A DNA stretch of 64,000 nt from Ruminococcaceae bacterium KH2T8. GTDB taxonomy: Bacteria > Bacillota > Clostridia > Saccharofermentanales > Saccharofermentanaceae. The position numbers were made by a program, and so were the translations under genes. Under the pieces are notes generated by a model that was not told the DNA's origin, ran no database searches, and saw only the letters and a list, made by a program, of their open reading frames with translations. The stretch covers positions 372,001-436,000 of the forward strand of contig FOIY01000002.1 in NCBI GenBank assembly GCA_900111435.1, given 5' to 3'. This document shows, piece after piece, positions 1-8,373 of this stretch (within the stretch, counting starts at the first letter, position 1; every line of letters begins with the position of its first letter).

Positions 1-21
1 GATAAAGGAGTTAATCAGTTC

Positions 22-615
22 ATGAAGATCTTCGATATATCCCAGGAAGTATTCAGCTGTAAAGTTTTCCCAGGAGATCCGTCTCCGGTCAGGGAACAGA
101 TAATGCATATCAGTGACGGTGAGATATGTAATCTCACGAGATTTGAGATGTGTGCTCATAACGGTACGCATGTTGATGCTCCGTATCATTTTATCGACGG
201 CGGCAAGACTATAGATCAGGTCGATCTCGACAGATTCGTAGGACCCGCATATGTTGCAGAGCATGAAGGAGATATTACCGCATCAGATGCTCAAAGAATA
301 TTAGAAGAAGCATCTAAACTCGGTGACGGTTCTCACGAAAGGATCCTGGTTAAAGGCCAGGCTGTCATGACTACTGAAGGTGCAGAGGTCTTCGCAAAGG
401 CAGGTATTAAGCTCTTTGGCAATGAATCCCAGACTGTAGGTCCCGAAGATGCTCCGATGGCTGTACATCTTATAATGCTCGGTGCTGAAGTTGTACTCCT
501 CGAAGGTATAAGACTGGCTGATGTTCCCGCAGGATCATATCTTCTTGATTCGGCTCCGATAAATCTTGGCGGTTCGGACGGTGCTCCCTGTAGAGCTATA
601 CTCATAAAGCTATAA
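22..615 (+). CDS. Cyclase-family metal-dependent hydrolase (kynurenine formamidase-like)
   Basis: This 197-residue protein belongs to the cyclase / kynurenine formamidase-like family, cytosolic metal-dependent amide or lactone hydrolases. The family signature HxGTHxDxP is present at H46-NGT-H50-V-D52-A-P54, with a further His at 56; these residues bind the metal. The length is normal for the family and there is no signal peptide. The start is supported by AAGGAG 12 nt upstream. A dehydrogenase of the Gfo/Idh family starts 12 nt after the stop, so the two are probably co-transcribed. The substrate is unknown: no other kynurenine-pathway gene is nearby, so formamidase activity should not be assumed. 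Confidence 0.85.
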   Translation: MKIFDISQEVFSCKVFPGDPSPVREQIMHISDGEICNLTRFEMCAHNGTHVDAPYHFIDGGKTIDQVDLDRFVGPAYVAEHEGDITASDAQRILEEASKLGDGSHERILVKGQAVMTTEGAEVFAKAGIKLFGNESQTVGPEDAPMAVHLIMLGAEVVLLEGIRLADVPAGSYLLDSAPINLGGSDGAPCRAILIKL

Positions 616-627
616 CGAGGTGAACTT

Positions 628-1608
628 ATGCGAAAGGTAAAGTGGGGAATAATCGGAACAGCTAACATAGCCGCAGGTTGTACTATTCCGGGCATGAAAC
701 TTGCATCGAACTGTGAGCTTTATGCCATCGCAGGGAGAAATATCGATAAAGCAAATGCTTTCAAGGAAAAGTTCGGATTCACAAAGGCATATGGCAGTTA
801 TGATGAGCTGATCGCCGATAAAGACGTCGAGGCTGTATATATCCCGCTACCAAATAATCTTCACATAGAGTGGGTCATCAAAGCTCTCGAGAGCGGTAAG
901 CATGTATTATGCGAGAAGCCTCTGGCATTAAATGAATACGAAGTGCAGCTGATGTTCGCAGCCGCCAAAGCTAATCATGTTTATCTCATGGAGGCATATG
1001 CTTATCTTCATACTCCATATATCGAAAGCCTCAAGGATGATATTGCAAGCGGCATCATAGGTGATGTTGATTACGTTGAGACAGCTTTCATTACTCAGGG
1101 ATATGAAGAAGATATCAGGCTTCATAAGGACATGGGCGGCGGTGCCATGTATGATCTCGGTTGCTACTGTACGACAATGATGCTCTCGCTCATCGATTCT
1201 GAACCTGAATATGCTAAGGCAAGCGCAGAGTTCTCTGATAAAGGTGTTGACCTTATGACTGCAGGTATCATCAGATTCAGTAACGGAGCAAGGGGGTCCT
1301 TTAATGTCGGCATGATGCTTGCGGCAGAGAAGTTCTCAAGATTTGACAGACTCTATATCCACGGAAGCAAGGGCTCTATTAGATCCGAAGTCGAATATAA
1401 TCAGGAGGGTGATGTCTCCTACAAGATCTATACCGATAATGGTATAACTGAGCGAAAGGTATCCATTCCGCAGAATTATTCACTCGAGATCGCGCAGCTC
1501 GGCAGATGTATTACTGATTGTGAGACTCCCCATATCACTCCTGAATTCTCGCTTAAGAATGCTAAGCTGATGGATAAGATATTTAAAGAGATAGGTTATT
1601 ACGATTGA
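628..1608 (+). CDS. Gfo/Idh/MocA family NAD(P)-dependent oxidoreductase
   Basis: The 326-residue product has the two-domain plan of the Gfo/Idh/MocA family. A Rossmann fold opens with GIIGTANIA (residues 8-16), and the EKP motif lies at 96-98, where the Lys helps bind cofactor and substrate. The C-terminal part is the beta-sheet substrate domain. Members oxidise or reduce sugars, inositols or related polyols, but the substrate cannot be read from sequence. A GAGGTG ribosome binding site precedes the ATG. The gene lies 12 nt after the cyclase-family gene and no terminator separates them, suggesting a shared transcript. Confidence 0.88.
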   Translation: MRKVKWGIIGTANIAAGCTIPGMKLASNCELYAIAGRNIDKANAFKEKFGFTKAYGSYDELIADKDVEAVYIPLPNNLHIEWVIKALESGKHVLCEKPLALNEYEVQLMFAAAKANHVYLMEAYAYLHTPYIESLKDDIASGIIGDVDYVETAFITQGYEEDIRLHKDMGGGAMYDLGCYCTTMMLSLIDSEPEYAKASAEFSDKGVDLMTAGIIRFSNGARGSFNVGMMLAAEKFSRFDRLYIHGSKGSIRSEVEYNQEGDVSYKIYTDNGITERKVSIPQNYSLEIAQLGRCITDCETPHITPEFSLKNAKLMDKIFKEIGYYD

Positions 1609-1623
1609 TATGATATGATCTGC

Positions 1624-1651
1624 TTGCTATTTGACTTCTTATCTGTATAAT
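1624..1651 (+). promoter_or_regulatory. Putative sigma-A promoter for the HAD gene
   Basis: TTGCTA (1624-1629) and a perfect TATAAT (1646-1651) are separated by 16 bp, 33 bp ahead of the HAD phosphatase start. The -35 matches consensus at four of six positions. Confidence 0.5.
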
Positions 1652-1683
1652 CTAATAAATTTCATGGGATAAGGAGATGAATA

Positions 1684-2499
1684 ATGAGTAAGTATTCAAT
1701 AGTTTTCACTGATCTTGACGGCACTGTATTTAAGAAAGACAAATCTATCTCCGAAAGGACAATACGTTCCATAAGGAGGATAAGAGAAAAGGGCACACTT
1801 TGGGTAGTTGCTTCAGCAAGACCGGAGCGCGCCATTTCTATATATGATGAGATACGTGAAGCAGATGCACTAATAACTTTAAACGGCGCAAGGATCAAGC
1901 TTCATGACAAGATCATAAGTAACGGTTTTTCTAAGGATGATGCTCATAAGATACTTGATGTATTAAAAGACCGCGATGATCTTATCGTTACGATCGAATC
2001 AAGCGAAGGTATCCACGGTACTGTTGAGATCCCCGAATGGAATACACCCAAAGCGGATGATCTAAAAAGCCTCTTTGACAGAGCAGATATCTATAAGATC
2101 CTGGTTTCGGGTAGATCTCATCAGCTATCGACAATAAGAGATGACAGCAACAGATTTTGTGACACAGATGAAGTTGAGAAGATCGTTAAAGAGTTGATCG
2201 AATACCAGGGGCTTTCTGATCGAGCTTACTATTCAGTCGCCGAAGGCTGGCTCTTCCAGATCATGAGCAGGAATGCGACAAAGTGGCAGGGGGTTGATCT
2301 TGTCCTCAAGACCGAGAGGATCGATCCTCAGGAGGCAGTATATTTCGGCGATGATAATGATGATATCGAGAGCATCAGTAATGTCGGCCTCGGAATTGCA
2401 ATGGGAAATGCGATCGACAAGGTAAAGGCAGTTGCCGATGAGGTCACTTTGACAAACGAAGAAGACGGCGTAGCCGTTATGCTCGAAAAGTTTTTCTGA
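1684..2499 (+). CDS. HAD-superfamily phosphatase, Cof type
   Basis: A 271-residue cytosolic HAD hydrolase of the Cof (IIB) subfamily, which typically dephosphorylates sugar phosphates or other small metabolites. The nucleophile motif DxDGT is at D10-L-D12-G-T14, and the late metal-binding motif GDDxND occurs near the C-terminus, followed by the usual GIAMGNA block. AAGGAG lies 7 nt before the ATG, fixing the start. The stop codon directly abuts the stop of the convergent helicase gene (2499/2500), with no room for a separate terminator. The natural substrate is not inferable. Confidence 0.88.
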   Translation: MSKYSIVFTDLDGTVFKKDKSISERTIRSIRRIREKGTLWVVASARPERAISIYDEIREADALITLNGARIKLHDKIISNGFSKDDAHKILDVLKDRDDLIVTIESSEGIHGTVEIPEWNTPKADDLKSLFDRADIYKILVSGRSHQLSTIRDDSNRFCDTDEVEKIVKELIEYQGLSDRAYYSVAEGWLFQIMSRNATKWQGVDLVLKTERIDPQEAVYFGDDNDDIESISNVGLGIAMGNAIDKVKAVADEVTLTNEEDGVAVMLEKFF

Positions 2500-4869
2500 T
2501 CAGACTTTCCAGTTCTCGGGATAGAGCATAAGATATTCAGGTTTATCGAGCCTCTCGTCGATAAGAAGTGCAAATCCCGTATCTTCTTCGGTCCTTATTA
2601 CGCGACCGACGGCCTGAAGAACTTTCTCCCATCCGGGATATCTGTAAGCGAACGCAAATCCGTCACCGAACTTCTCTGAATAGTAATTGCTCAGGATCTG
2701 CCTTTCGGGCGTTATCTTCGGAAGACCGACGCCGACGATTATTACTCCGGATAATCTGTCACCAGTAAGATCTATACCTTCGCCAAAATGGCCGCCGAGC
2801 ACCGCTGCCCCCAGAAGACATCCCTCGCTTGCTTCAGAGAAGCACTGAAGGAAGTTATCTTTATCTTCTTTTGTCATGTTAGGTCTTTGAAGGATCAGCT
2901 TTCTTTCCATATTATCGAGCTTTGTATTCTCATCGAATATCTTCTGAACGCGCGAACAGACATTATTCATGAATTCAAAGGAAGGGAAGAAGACCATATA
3001 GTTTCCTCTTCTGTTTATGATCTCATCGCAGATTCTCTTAGCGGTTCTGTCAGTATTAAGAGCCCTTTCCTTATAGACAGTACTGATAGAAGTATCGATC
3101 AGTATCTCAAGATTTTCGGGAGGGAAAGGCGAAGCGAGCTCGATGCTCCTGCAGTAATCGGCATCCTTTCCGACTAATACGTTCCTGTAATATTCATAAG
3201 GGGAAAGGGTGGCCGAGAAGAATATGACCGGCATCTTATCCTTTATTATCTTATCGAGCTTGTCGGAACTGTCGAGACAGGTAAGATTTATCCTGATGTC
3301 ACCCTGTTCCTTTGAAACGCTGCATATGTATGAATCGTTGAAATACTGCTCAAATACGGTAAGAAAGAATCTTGCTTCGAAGAAGTATTCCATCGCAGTC
3401 TCGCGAAGTTCACCCTGCGGGAGAGAATCAAGAATAGGAGAGAGGAGCCTTACGGATCTCCACAGGAGTGCATAGAAATTCTTCGGCATCTGGCGCATGC
3501 CTTCCCATCGTTCTGTCAGAAGGACTTTCTGTTCATCGGCTTCCTCGTTGATCTTAAATGAAGACTGATTAACGCTCATGCTCTGATCGACTATCTTAAA
3601 GTACTGGTCAAGCCTTTGAAGATAGCTTTCGACCTTGGCATCTATGCCTTTGAACTGCTTCATCATCTTCTGCAGAAGTGATAGGTTAAACGATGCACTG
3701 TACATCTCTCTTGATCTGTCGACCATATTATGAGCCTCGTCGATAAGGAGCGTATTGTTAAGATCTGCATCTTCCGAGAATGCACGTACCAGGCTGACCC
3801 TGGGATCGAAAGCATGATTATAGTCACCTATGACTATCGTACAGTAATTCATTACATCAAGTGAGAGTTCATGCGGACAAAGACAGTATTTCATAGCTAT
3901 GGACGAAATGAGCTCAGGTGTTATATCGTCATGCATCAAAGCTTCTGAAAGTGCAGGCCTCAAGCGTGAATAATACCCGTCAGAATATTTGCAGAACTTG
4001 GCATCACACTTTTTCTTATAAAAGCACATGCTCTCCTTGGAAGCGAGAAGGATCGATCTGATGATGAGACCGTTCTTTCGTATATCGTCGATTGCTTTGG
4101 CAGCAACCGATCTCGTAGCTGTTTTGGCAGTAAGATAGAAGATCTTGTCGTATCTGCCTTTAAGAAGACCTTTGATCGCAGGGTAGAGGGTAGAGATGGT
4201 CTTACCGGTACCTGTAGGAGCGAGCGCGAACAGAACCTCCTTGCTCGTCAGCGAGAGCAGTGTCTGCTTCATGAGCTTAGCCTGACCGGGTCTTATCTCG
4301 GGGTAGGGGAACTTCATATCTCTTATGGACCTGATCATACTGTCAGAGTAGTCCATGAGTTTCATAGCGAAATCGAGATATTCCGTACAGTGATGTTCGT
4401 AGATACTCCGTGCTTCGTCATAAGTGATGTTTTGAGTATCCTCATAGCATTCGAGCGTTGTGATGGAAACATATCTTAACGTGATAGCGACTTCATCCAG
4501 ATCATTTTGCTCCATATAAAGATATGCATAGATCTGAAGCTGCGCTTCATGCTCGGGACGGACCAGCTTGGCATAAGAATCCTTAGTCGATCCGAAAGAT
4601 TTTATCTCGATGATATGATCTTCGTTCGTGAGTATTACATCAGCTCGACCTGAGACAAGGAGAGACAGACCGTTATATTCATAAGTGTCCTTTAGAGTAT
4701 ATTCGGTAGTCATCTCTTCGCCGTATTGCTTCTTGAGATCCGAGAAGATCCTCTGGTGAAGACGGGTACCCTCGATGCCTGAGACACCCGAGAATGAACC
4801 GGAACTAAGGTTACCGGTCCTCGATACGAATTCTGCGAGCGATGTTACTGAAACGGAGATCTCATGCAT
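2500..4869 (-). CDS. PD-(D/E)XK nuclease fused to DinG/XPD-type helicase
   Basis: This 789-residue protein joins two enzymes. Residues 30-120 carry a RecB/Cas4-like nuclease core: H38, D77, E88-I-K90 and QxxxY at 112-116. From about residue 190 follows a superfamily 2 helicase of the DinG/XPD/Rad3 group, with Walker A APTGTGKT (217-224), DEAH box (377-380) and a C-terminal QAVGRVIR motif VI. Cysteines at 282, 288, 293, 329 and 331 fall where XPD-family proteins hold a 4Fe-4S cluster. The likely role is 5'-3' unwinding and processing of damaged or flapped DNA. No Shine-Dalgarno is visible; a -10 box sits 6 nt before the ATG, suggesting a leaderless mRNA. The architecture differs from classical DinG, which either lacks a nuclease or has a DEDD exonuclease. 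Confidence 0.87.
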   Translation of the reverse strand: MHEISVSVTSLAEFVSRTGNLSSGSFSGVSGIEGTRLHQRIFSDLKKQYGEEMTTEYTLKDTYEYNGLSLLVSGRADVILTNEDHIIEIKSFGSTKDSYAKLVRPEHEAQLQIYAYLYMEQNDLDEVAITLRYVSITTLECYEDTQNITYDEARSIYEHHCTEYLDFAMKLMDYSDSMIRSIRDMKFPYPEIRPGQAKLMKQTLLSLTSKEVLFALAPTGTGKTISTLYPAIKGLLKGRYDKIFYLTAKTATRSVAAKAIDDIRKNGLIIRSILLASKESMCFYKKKCDAKFCKYSDGYYSRLRPALSEALMHDDITPELISSIAMKYCLCPHELSLDVMNYCTIVIGDYNHAFDPRVSLVRAFSEDADLNNTLLIDEAHNMVDRSREMYSASFNLSLLQKMMKQFKGIDAKVESYLQRLDQYFKIVDQSMSVNQSSFKINEEADEQKVLLTERWEGMRQMPKNFYALLWRSVRLLSPILDSLPQGELRETAMEYFFEARFFLTVFEQYFNDSYICSVSKEQGDIRINLTCLDSSDKLDKIIKDKMPVIFFSATLSPYEYYRNVLVGKDADYCRSIELASPFPPENLEILIDTSISTVYKERALNTDRTAKRICDEIINRRGNYMVFFPSFEFMNNVCSRVQKIFDENTKLDNMERKLILQRPNMTKEDKDNFLQCFSEASEGCLLGAAVLGGHFGEGIDLTGDRLSGVIIVGVGLPKITPERQILSNYYSEKFGDGFAFAYRYPGWEKVLQAVGRVIRTEEDTGFALLIDERLDKPEYLMLYPENWKV

Positions 4870-4875
4870 GTCACG

Positions 4876-4884
4876 ATTATACCA
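4876..4884 (-). promoter_or_regulatory. Extended -10 promoter of the helicase gene
   Basis: On the minus strand TGGTATAAT (4884-4876) matches the extended -10 consensus TGnTATAAT. Only six bases separate it from the helicase ATG, so the predicted transcription start falls at or next to the start codon. No good -35 is visible, which extended -10 promoters do not require. Confidence 0.55.
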
Positions 4885-4893
4885 CTCATAAAG

Positions 4894-4922
4894 TTGATTT
4901 ATTTTTCTTATTAATGTATCAT
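4894..4922 (+). promoter_or_regulatory. Promoter of tRNA-Leu(CAG)
   Basis: TTGATT (4894-4899) and TATCAT (4917-4922) are separated by 17 bp, ending 16 bp before the mature tRNA. It is divergent from the adjacent helicase promoter. Confidence 0.55.
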
Positions 4923-4938
4923 TCTTAAGCTGATATTC

Positions 4939-5025
4939 GCGGATGTGGTGGAATTGGCAGACGCGCTAGCTTCAGGTGCTAGTGGTTTCACGACCGTGCG
5001 GGTTCAAGTCCCGCCATCCGCACCA
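4939..5025 (+). tRNA. tRNA-Leu (anticodon CAG)
   Basis: A class II tRNA with a long variable arm. The acceptor stem GCGGATG (4939-4945) pairs with CATCCGC (5015-5021), followed by discriminator A and an encoded CCA. The anticodon loop TTCAGGT is closed by CTAGC/GCTAG, and the anticodon CAG lies at 4973-4975, reading CUG leucine codons. GGTTCAAGTCC forms the T arm. A strong terminator follows directly. Confidence 0.97.
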
Positions 5026-5031
5026 TTTCAT

Positions 5032-5073
5032 AAAAATGACTCCTTCGGGCTATCGTCCGGAGGAGTCATTTTT
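5032..5073 (+). terminator. Rho-independent terminator after tRNA-Leu(CAG)
   Basis: A near-perfect hairpin: AAAAATGACTCCT (5032-5044) pairs with AGGAGTCATTTTT (5061-5073), and the inner bases TCGGGC/GTCCGG continue the stem around a TATC loop. The arm ends in a T run. Confidence 0.9.
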
Positions 5074-5198
5074 GAGATTTGTATTTTCTTGAACTTTTTT
5101 ATTGATTATCTTTAAGCAATCAAGATATTTATTTTAGACAGCTCCTATACCATAAAGTTGAACAAACTTAAAACTCACTTACAACACGAGGAGGCTTT

Positions 5199-5363
5199 AT
5201 GGCAAATCAGATCAAACACCAAAGTAAATGGACTCCCGGGCTCGGTGTCATAATATTCGTGATCACGATGTTATGGCTCGTTCTCGGATCAACTTTCATT
5301 ACATTAATGCTGCAGTACAAGCGGACATTGACGGCTGATCAAATGCTGATTACTGACAAGTAA
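5199..5363 (+). CDS. Small single-pass membrane protein, 54 aa
   Basis: An open frame of 54 codons starts with ATG at 5199 and ends with TAA at 5361-5363, preceded by a strong GAGGAGG ribosome binding site (5188-5194). The product has a short polar and basic N-terminus, a hydrophobic segment at about residues 15-38, and a charged tail. It looks like one transmembrane helix and is not a recognisable signal peptide with mature domain. I do not recognise a family. It stands alone between a tRNA terminator and an SDR gene with its own promoter, which argues for an independent small gene. Confidence 0.6.
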   Translation: MANQIKHQSKWTPGLGVIIFVITMLWLVLGSTFITLMLQYKRTLTADQMLITDK

Positions 5364-5407
5364 AGATTCTCTGTAAACCGTATTAATAATTTAGGTTCGC
5401 GAAGGCT

Positions 5408-5435
5408 AACCGATTCGTGTATAATGGTTTCGGTT
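5408..5435 (+). promoter_or_regulatory. Promoter -10 within an inverted repeat, upstream of SDR gene
   Basis: TATAAT lies at 5420-5425, 41 bp before the dehydrogenase start. It sits inside the inverted repeat AACCGA (5408-5413) / TCGGTT (5430-5435), spaced by 16 bp. The repeat could be an operator or chance; no regulator gene is adjacent. Confidence 0.4.
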
Positions 5436-5466
5436 CAAGAATAATAAGTTATACGGAGGTCACAGA

Positions 5467-6240
5467 ATGAAGAATTATTTCGATCTTAAGGATCAGGTTG
5501 CCATCGTTACAGGTTGCTCCACAGGTCTCGGAGTCCAGATGGCAGAAGCACTTGCAAACCAGAGCTGTAACATCGCAGTAGTTGCAAGAAGACAGAATCT
5601 TATCGATGAGGTTGCGGCTAAGATCAAGGAAACATACGGTGTTGAGACTATTGCCATCGCATGTGATATCACGGATACGGCTAAAGTTGAAGCTATGGTA
5701 GATGCCGTATACGATAAGTTCGGACGCATCGATATTCTTATCAATAATGCAGGTACAGGCGCAGTAGCTCCCGCAGTTGATATTACAGACGATCAGTTCT
5801 ACAACGAACTTAATATCGATCTCTTCGGTTCTTTCAGAGTTGCAAGAGCAGTTGCCAAGAAGGCAATGATCCCTGCAGGTTACGGAAGAGTCATCAACAT
5901 CGCTTCCATGTATGGTCTCGTAGGTAATAAGGCTGCTACATGTGCTCCTTACCATGCAGCAAAGGGCGGCGTCGTTAACATGACAAGAGCGCTCGCTGCT
6001 GAGTGGGCTAATCAGGGCATCACAGTTAATTCCATCTGCCCCGGTTATTTCTGGACACCTCTTACTGCAGAGACACTCGATTCGGATTACTTCCAGGCTT
6101 ACATGAAGAGTGCAGTTCCCGCTGAGCGTTACGGTAAGGAGGGAGAGCTCGATACATGTACTCTTTTCCTTGCATCACCCGCATCTTCCTATGTAACGGG
6201 ACAGAATATCGCAGTTGACGGCGGATATACGGCTATCTGA
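5467..6240 (+). CDS. Short-chain dehydrogenase/reductase (gluconate 5-dehydrogenase-like)
   Basis: A classical SDR of 257 residues, normal length for the family. The cofactor motif TGxxxGxG is at 15-23, NNAG at 93-96, and the catalytic Ser147, Tyr162 and Lys166 (YHAAK) are all present. The ending VDGGYTAI is typical of the gluconate 5-dehydrogenase / KduD / glucose 1-dehydrogenase branch, so a sugar acid or polyol is a plausible substrate, but this is inference. A GGAGG site lies 7 nt before the ATG. It has its own promoter and terminator and appears monocistronic. Codon use is strongly biased toward C-ending codons, suggesting good expression. Confidence 0.9.
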   Translation: MKNYFDLKDQVAIVTGCSTGLGVQMAEALANQSCNIAVVARRQNLIDEVAAKIKETYGVETIAIACDITDTAKVEAMVDAVYDKFGRIDILINNAGTGAVAPAVDITDDQFYNELNIDLFGSFRVARAVAKKAMIPAGYGRVINIASMYGLVGNKAATCAPYHAAKGGVVNMTRALAAEWANQGITVNSICPGYFWTPLTAETLDSDYFQAYMKSAVPAERYGKEGELDTCTLFLASPASSYVTGQNIAVDGGYTAI

Positions 6241-6277
6241 TATTCAAATGATTTTCAATTGAGCGATAATTCATATA

Positions 6278-6307
6278 AAAACTCCCGATCGAAAGGTCGG
6301 GAGTTTT
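6278..6307. terminator. Bidirectional terminator between SDR gene and tRNA-Leu(CAA)
   Basis: AAAACTCCCGA (6278-6288) pairs with TCGGGAGTTTT (6297-6307). The stem is flanked by A and T runs on the respective strands, so it can end the dehydrogenase transcript on plus and the tRNA transcript on minus. Confidence 0.85.
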
Positions 6308-6320
6308 ACTTTGCTTGATA

Positions 6321-6405
6321 TGGTGCGGGCGGCGGGACTTGAACCCGCACGATTTATGGTCGGCAGATTTTGAGTCTGCTGCGTCTGCCATTCCGCCACG
6401 CCCGC
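6321..6405 (-). tRNA. tRNA-Leu (anticodon CAA)
   Basis: A class II tRNA on the minus strand. Acceptor GCGGGCG (from 6405) pairs with CGCCCGC (ending 6325), followed by discriminator A and encoded CCA ending at 6321. The anticodon stem GCAGA/TCTGC closes loop CTCAAAA, giving anticodon CAA (plus-strand 6370-6372), which reads UUG. A long variable arm is present. Confidence 0.97.
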
Positions 6406-6525
6406 AAATAAAGCGTTTTGAGCTGTATTTGTTCAGACAACATATGGATTATATTAAAAGAGCCCCCTTTTTTCAACAAAAAATATATTCAAGAAAAAAT
6501 TAGACTAAACTAACGATTTATGTAG

Positions 6526-6566
6526 TACAATAGATGCAGTTTGAAAAAGCACAGTTCTTGCTGTGC
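6526..6566 (+). promoter_or_regulatory. pckA promoter -10 and leader hairpin
   Basis: TACAAT (6526-6531) is the best -10 candidate ahead of pckA; the possible -35 TAGACT (6501-6506) is 19 bp away, so it is weak. Downstream, GCACAG (6549-6554) pairs with CTGTGC (6561-6566) around a six-base loop, ahead of the ribosome binding site. No T run follows, so it is not a terminator and may stabilise the 5' end. Confidence 0.35.
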
Positions 6567-6594
6567 GCAAAAATAAAGAGACGAGGTGTAAAAA

Positions 6595-8208
6595 ATGGCA
6601 AACATTGATTTATCCAAGTACGGTATCACCGGTGCTACAGAGATCGTCCACAATCCTTCTTACGAGCTTCTTTTCGAGGAAGAGACAAAGGCTGGTCTTA
6701 CAGGTTATGAAGTAGGTCAGGTAACAGAGCTTGACACTGTTAACGTAATGACAGGTATCTACACAGGACGTTCTCCTAAAGATAAGTACATTGTTATGGA
6801 TGCTAACTCCAAGGATACAGTTTGGTGGACATCCGATGAGTATAAGAACGACAACCACCCTATGACAGAAGAGACATGGGCAGTTGTTAAGGACATCGCT
6901 AAGAAGGAGCTTTGCAACAAGAGACTTTTCGTTGTTGATGCATTCTGCGGTGCTAACGCTGATACAAGAATGGCTGTTCGTTTCATCGTTGAGGTTGCTT
7001 GGCAGGCTCACTTTGTTAAGAACATGTTCATCCAGCCTACAGAGGCTGAGCTTGCAAACTTCGAGCCTGATTTCGTAGTTTACAACGCTTCCAAGGCTAA
7101 GGTTGAGAACTTCAAGGAGCTTGGTCTTAACTCTGAGACATGTGTAGCTTTCAACATCACAAGCCGTGAGCAGGTTATCATCAACACATGGTACGGCGGA
7201 GAGATGAAGAAGGGTATGTTCTCCATGATGAACTACTACCTTCCTCTTAAGGGTATCGCTTCCATGCACTGCTCTGCTAACTGCGACATGGACGGTAAGC
7301 ACACAGCTATCTTCTTCGGTCTTTCCGGTACAGGTAAGACAACACTTTCCACAGATCCTAAGCGTCGTCTTATCGGTGATGACGAGCACGGTTGGGATGA
7401 CAACGGTGTATTCAACTTCGAGGGTGGATGCTACGCTAAGGTTATCGGCCTTGACAAGGAGTCTGAGCCCGACATCTACAACGCTATCAAGAGAAATGCT
7501 CTTCTTGAGAACGTTACAGTTGCTGACGACGGTAAGATCGACTTCGACGATAAGTCCGTAACAGAGAATACTCGTGTATCTTATCCTATCAACCACATCA
7601 ACAACATCGCTGCAGAAGTTAACAGTGTATCTTCCGGCCCTGCTGCTGATAACGTAATCTTCCTTTCTGCTGATGCTTTCGGAGTACTTCCTCCTGTTTC
7701 TATCCTTACACCTGAGCAGACAAAGTACTACTTCCTTTCCGGCTTCACAGCTAAGCTCGCCGGTACAGAGCGTGGAATCACAGAGCCCACTCCTACATTC
7801 TCCGCTTGCTTCGGTCAGGCTTTCCTTGAGCTTCATCCTACAAAGTACGCTGAGGAGCTCGTTAAGAAGATGGAGAAGTCCGGTGCTAAGGCTTACCTTG
7901 TAAACACAGGTTGGAATGGTACAGGAAAGAGAATCACAATCAAGGATACACGTGGAATCATCGATGCTATCCTTAACGGTGACATCAAGAACGCTCCTAC
8001 AAAGACAATTCCTATGTTCAACTTTGAGGTTCCTACAGAGCTTCCCGGTGTTGATTCCGGAATCCTTGATCCTCGTGACACATACGCTGATGCTTCCGAG
8101 TGGGAAACAAAGGCTAAGGATCTTGCTGAGAGATTCAACAAGAACTTCAAGAAGTATGAGACAAACGAGGCTGGTAAGGCACTTGTATCCGCTGGTCCTC
8201 AGCTCTGA
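6595..8208 (+). CDS. pckA: Phosphoenolpyruvate carboxykinase (ATP)
   Basis: This 537-residue enzyme interconverts oxaloacetate plus ATP with PEP, CO2 and ADP. In anaerobic clostridia it often runs in the carboxylating direction to save ATP. The ATP-type P-loop GLSGTGKTT is at 242-250, followed by the kinase-2 / metal region GDDEHGWDD. The length is typical for ATP-dependent PckA and shorter than the GTP enzyme. A GAGGTG site lies upstream. Codon choice is extreme (Leu mostly CTT/CTC, Phe TTC, Asn AAC, Thr ACA), unlike most neighbours, indicating very high expression. It is monocistronic, with a terminator at 8236. Confidence 0.97.
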   Translation: MANIDLSKYGITGATEIVHNPSYELLFEEETKAGLTGYEVGQVTELDTVNVMTGIYTGRSPKDKYIVMDANSKDTVWWTSDEYKNDNHPMTEETWAVVKDIAKKELCNKRLFVVDAFCGANADTRMAVRFIVEVAWQAHFVKNMFIQPTEAELANFEPDFVVYNASKAKVENFKELGLNSETCVAFNITSREQVIINTWYGGEMKKGMFSMMNYYLPLKGIASMHCSANCDMDGKHTAIFFGLSGTGKTTLSTDPKRRLIGDDEHGWDDNGVFNFEGGCYAKVIGLDKESEPDIYNAIKRNALLENVTVADDGKIDFDDKSVTENTRVSYPINHINNIAAEVNSVSSGPAADNVIFLSADAFGVLPPVSILTPEQTKYYFLSGFTAKLAGTERGITEPTPTFSACFGQAFLELHPTKYAEELVKKMEKSGAKAYLVNTGWNGTGKRITIKDTRGIIDAILNGDIKNAPTKTIPMFNFEVPTELPGVDSGILDPRDTYADASEWETKAKDLAERFNKNFKKYETNEAGKALVSAGPQL

Positions 8209-8235
8209 TACAGAGTTAATTGCTTGAATTGATTA

Positions 8236-8268
8236 GAACCCCGAAGGCAACTTCGGGGTTCATTTTTA
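8236..8268 (+). terminator. Terminator after pckA
   Basis: GAACCCCGAAG pairs with CTTCGGGGTTC around a short GCAA-type loop (8236-8261), followed by ATTTTTAT. Confidence 0.9.
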
Positions 8269-8312
8269 TGTCTCTTAATGGAGCCATCCGAGTGTAGTAT
8301 TCGAACAACAAT

Positions 8313-8346
8313 AAAGCCTGCTTCCAAAGAGAAGGGAGCAGGCTTT
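8313..8346 (-). terminator. Hairpin after the CPBP protease gene
   Basis: AAAGCCTGCT (8313-8322) and AGCAGGCTTT (8337-8346) form a 10-bp stem just downstream of the minus-strand protease gene. The trailing T run on minus is short, so termination efficiency is uncertain. Confidence 0.7.
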
Positions 8347-8373
8347 CGTATATTATGAAAAGCTGTCAGTTTA

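Noticed and set aside
6610-7836. 408-codon minus-strand open frame opposite pckA
   Set aside because: It mirrors the codon bias of pckA, has no ribosome binding site and no recognisable domain.
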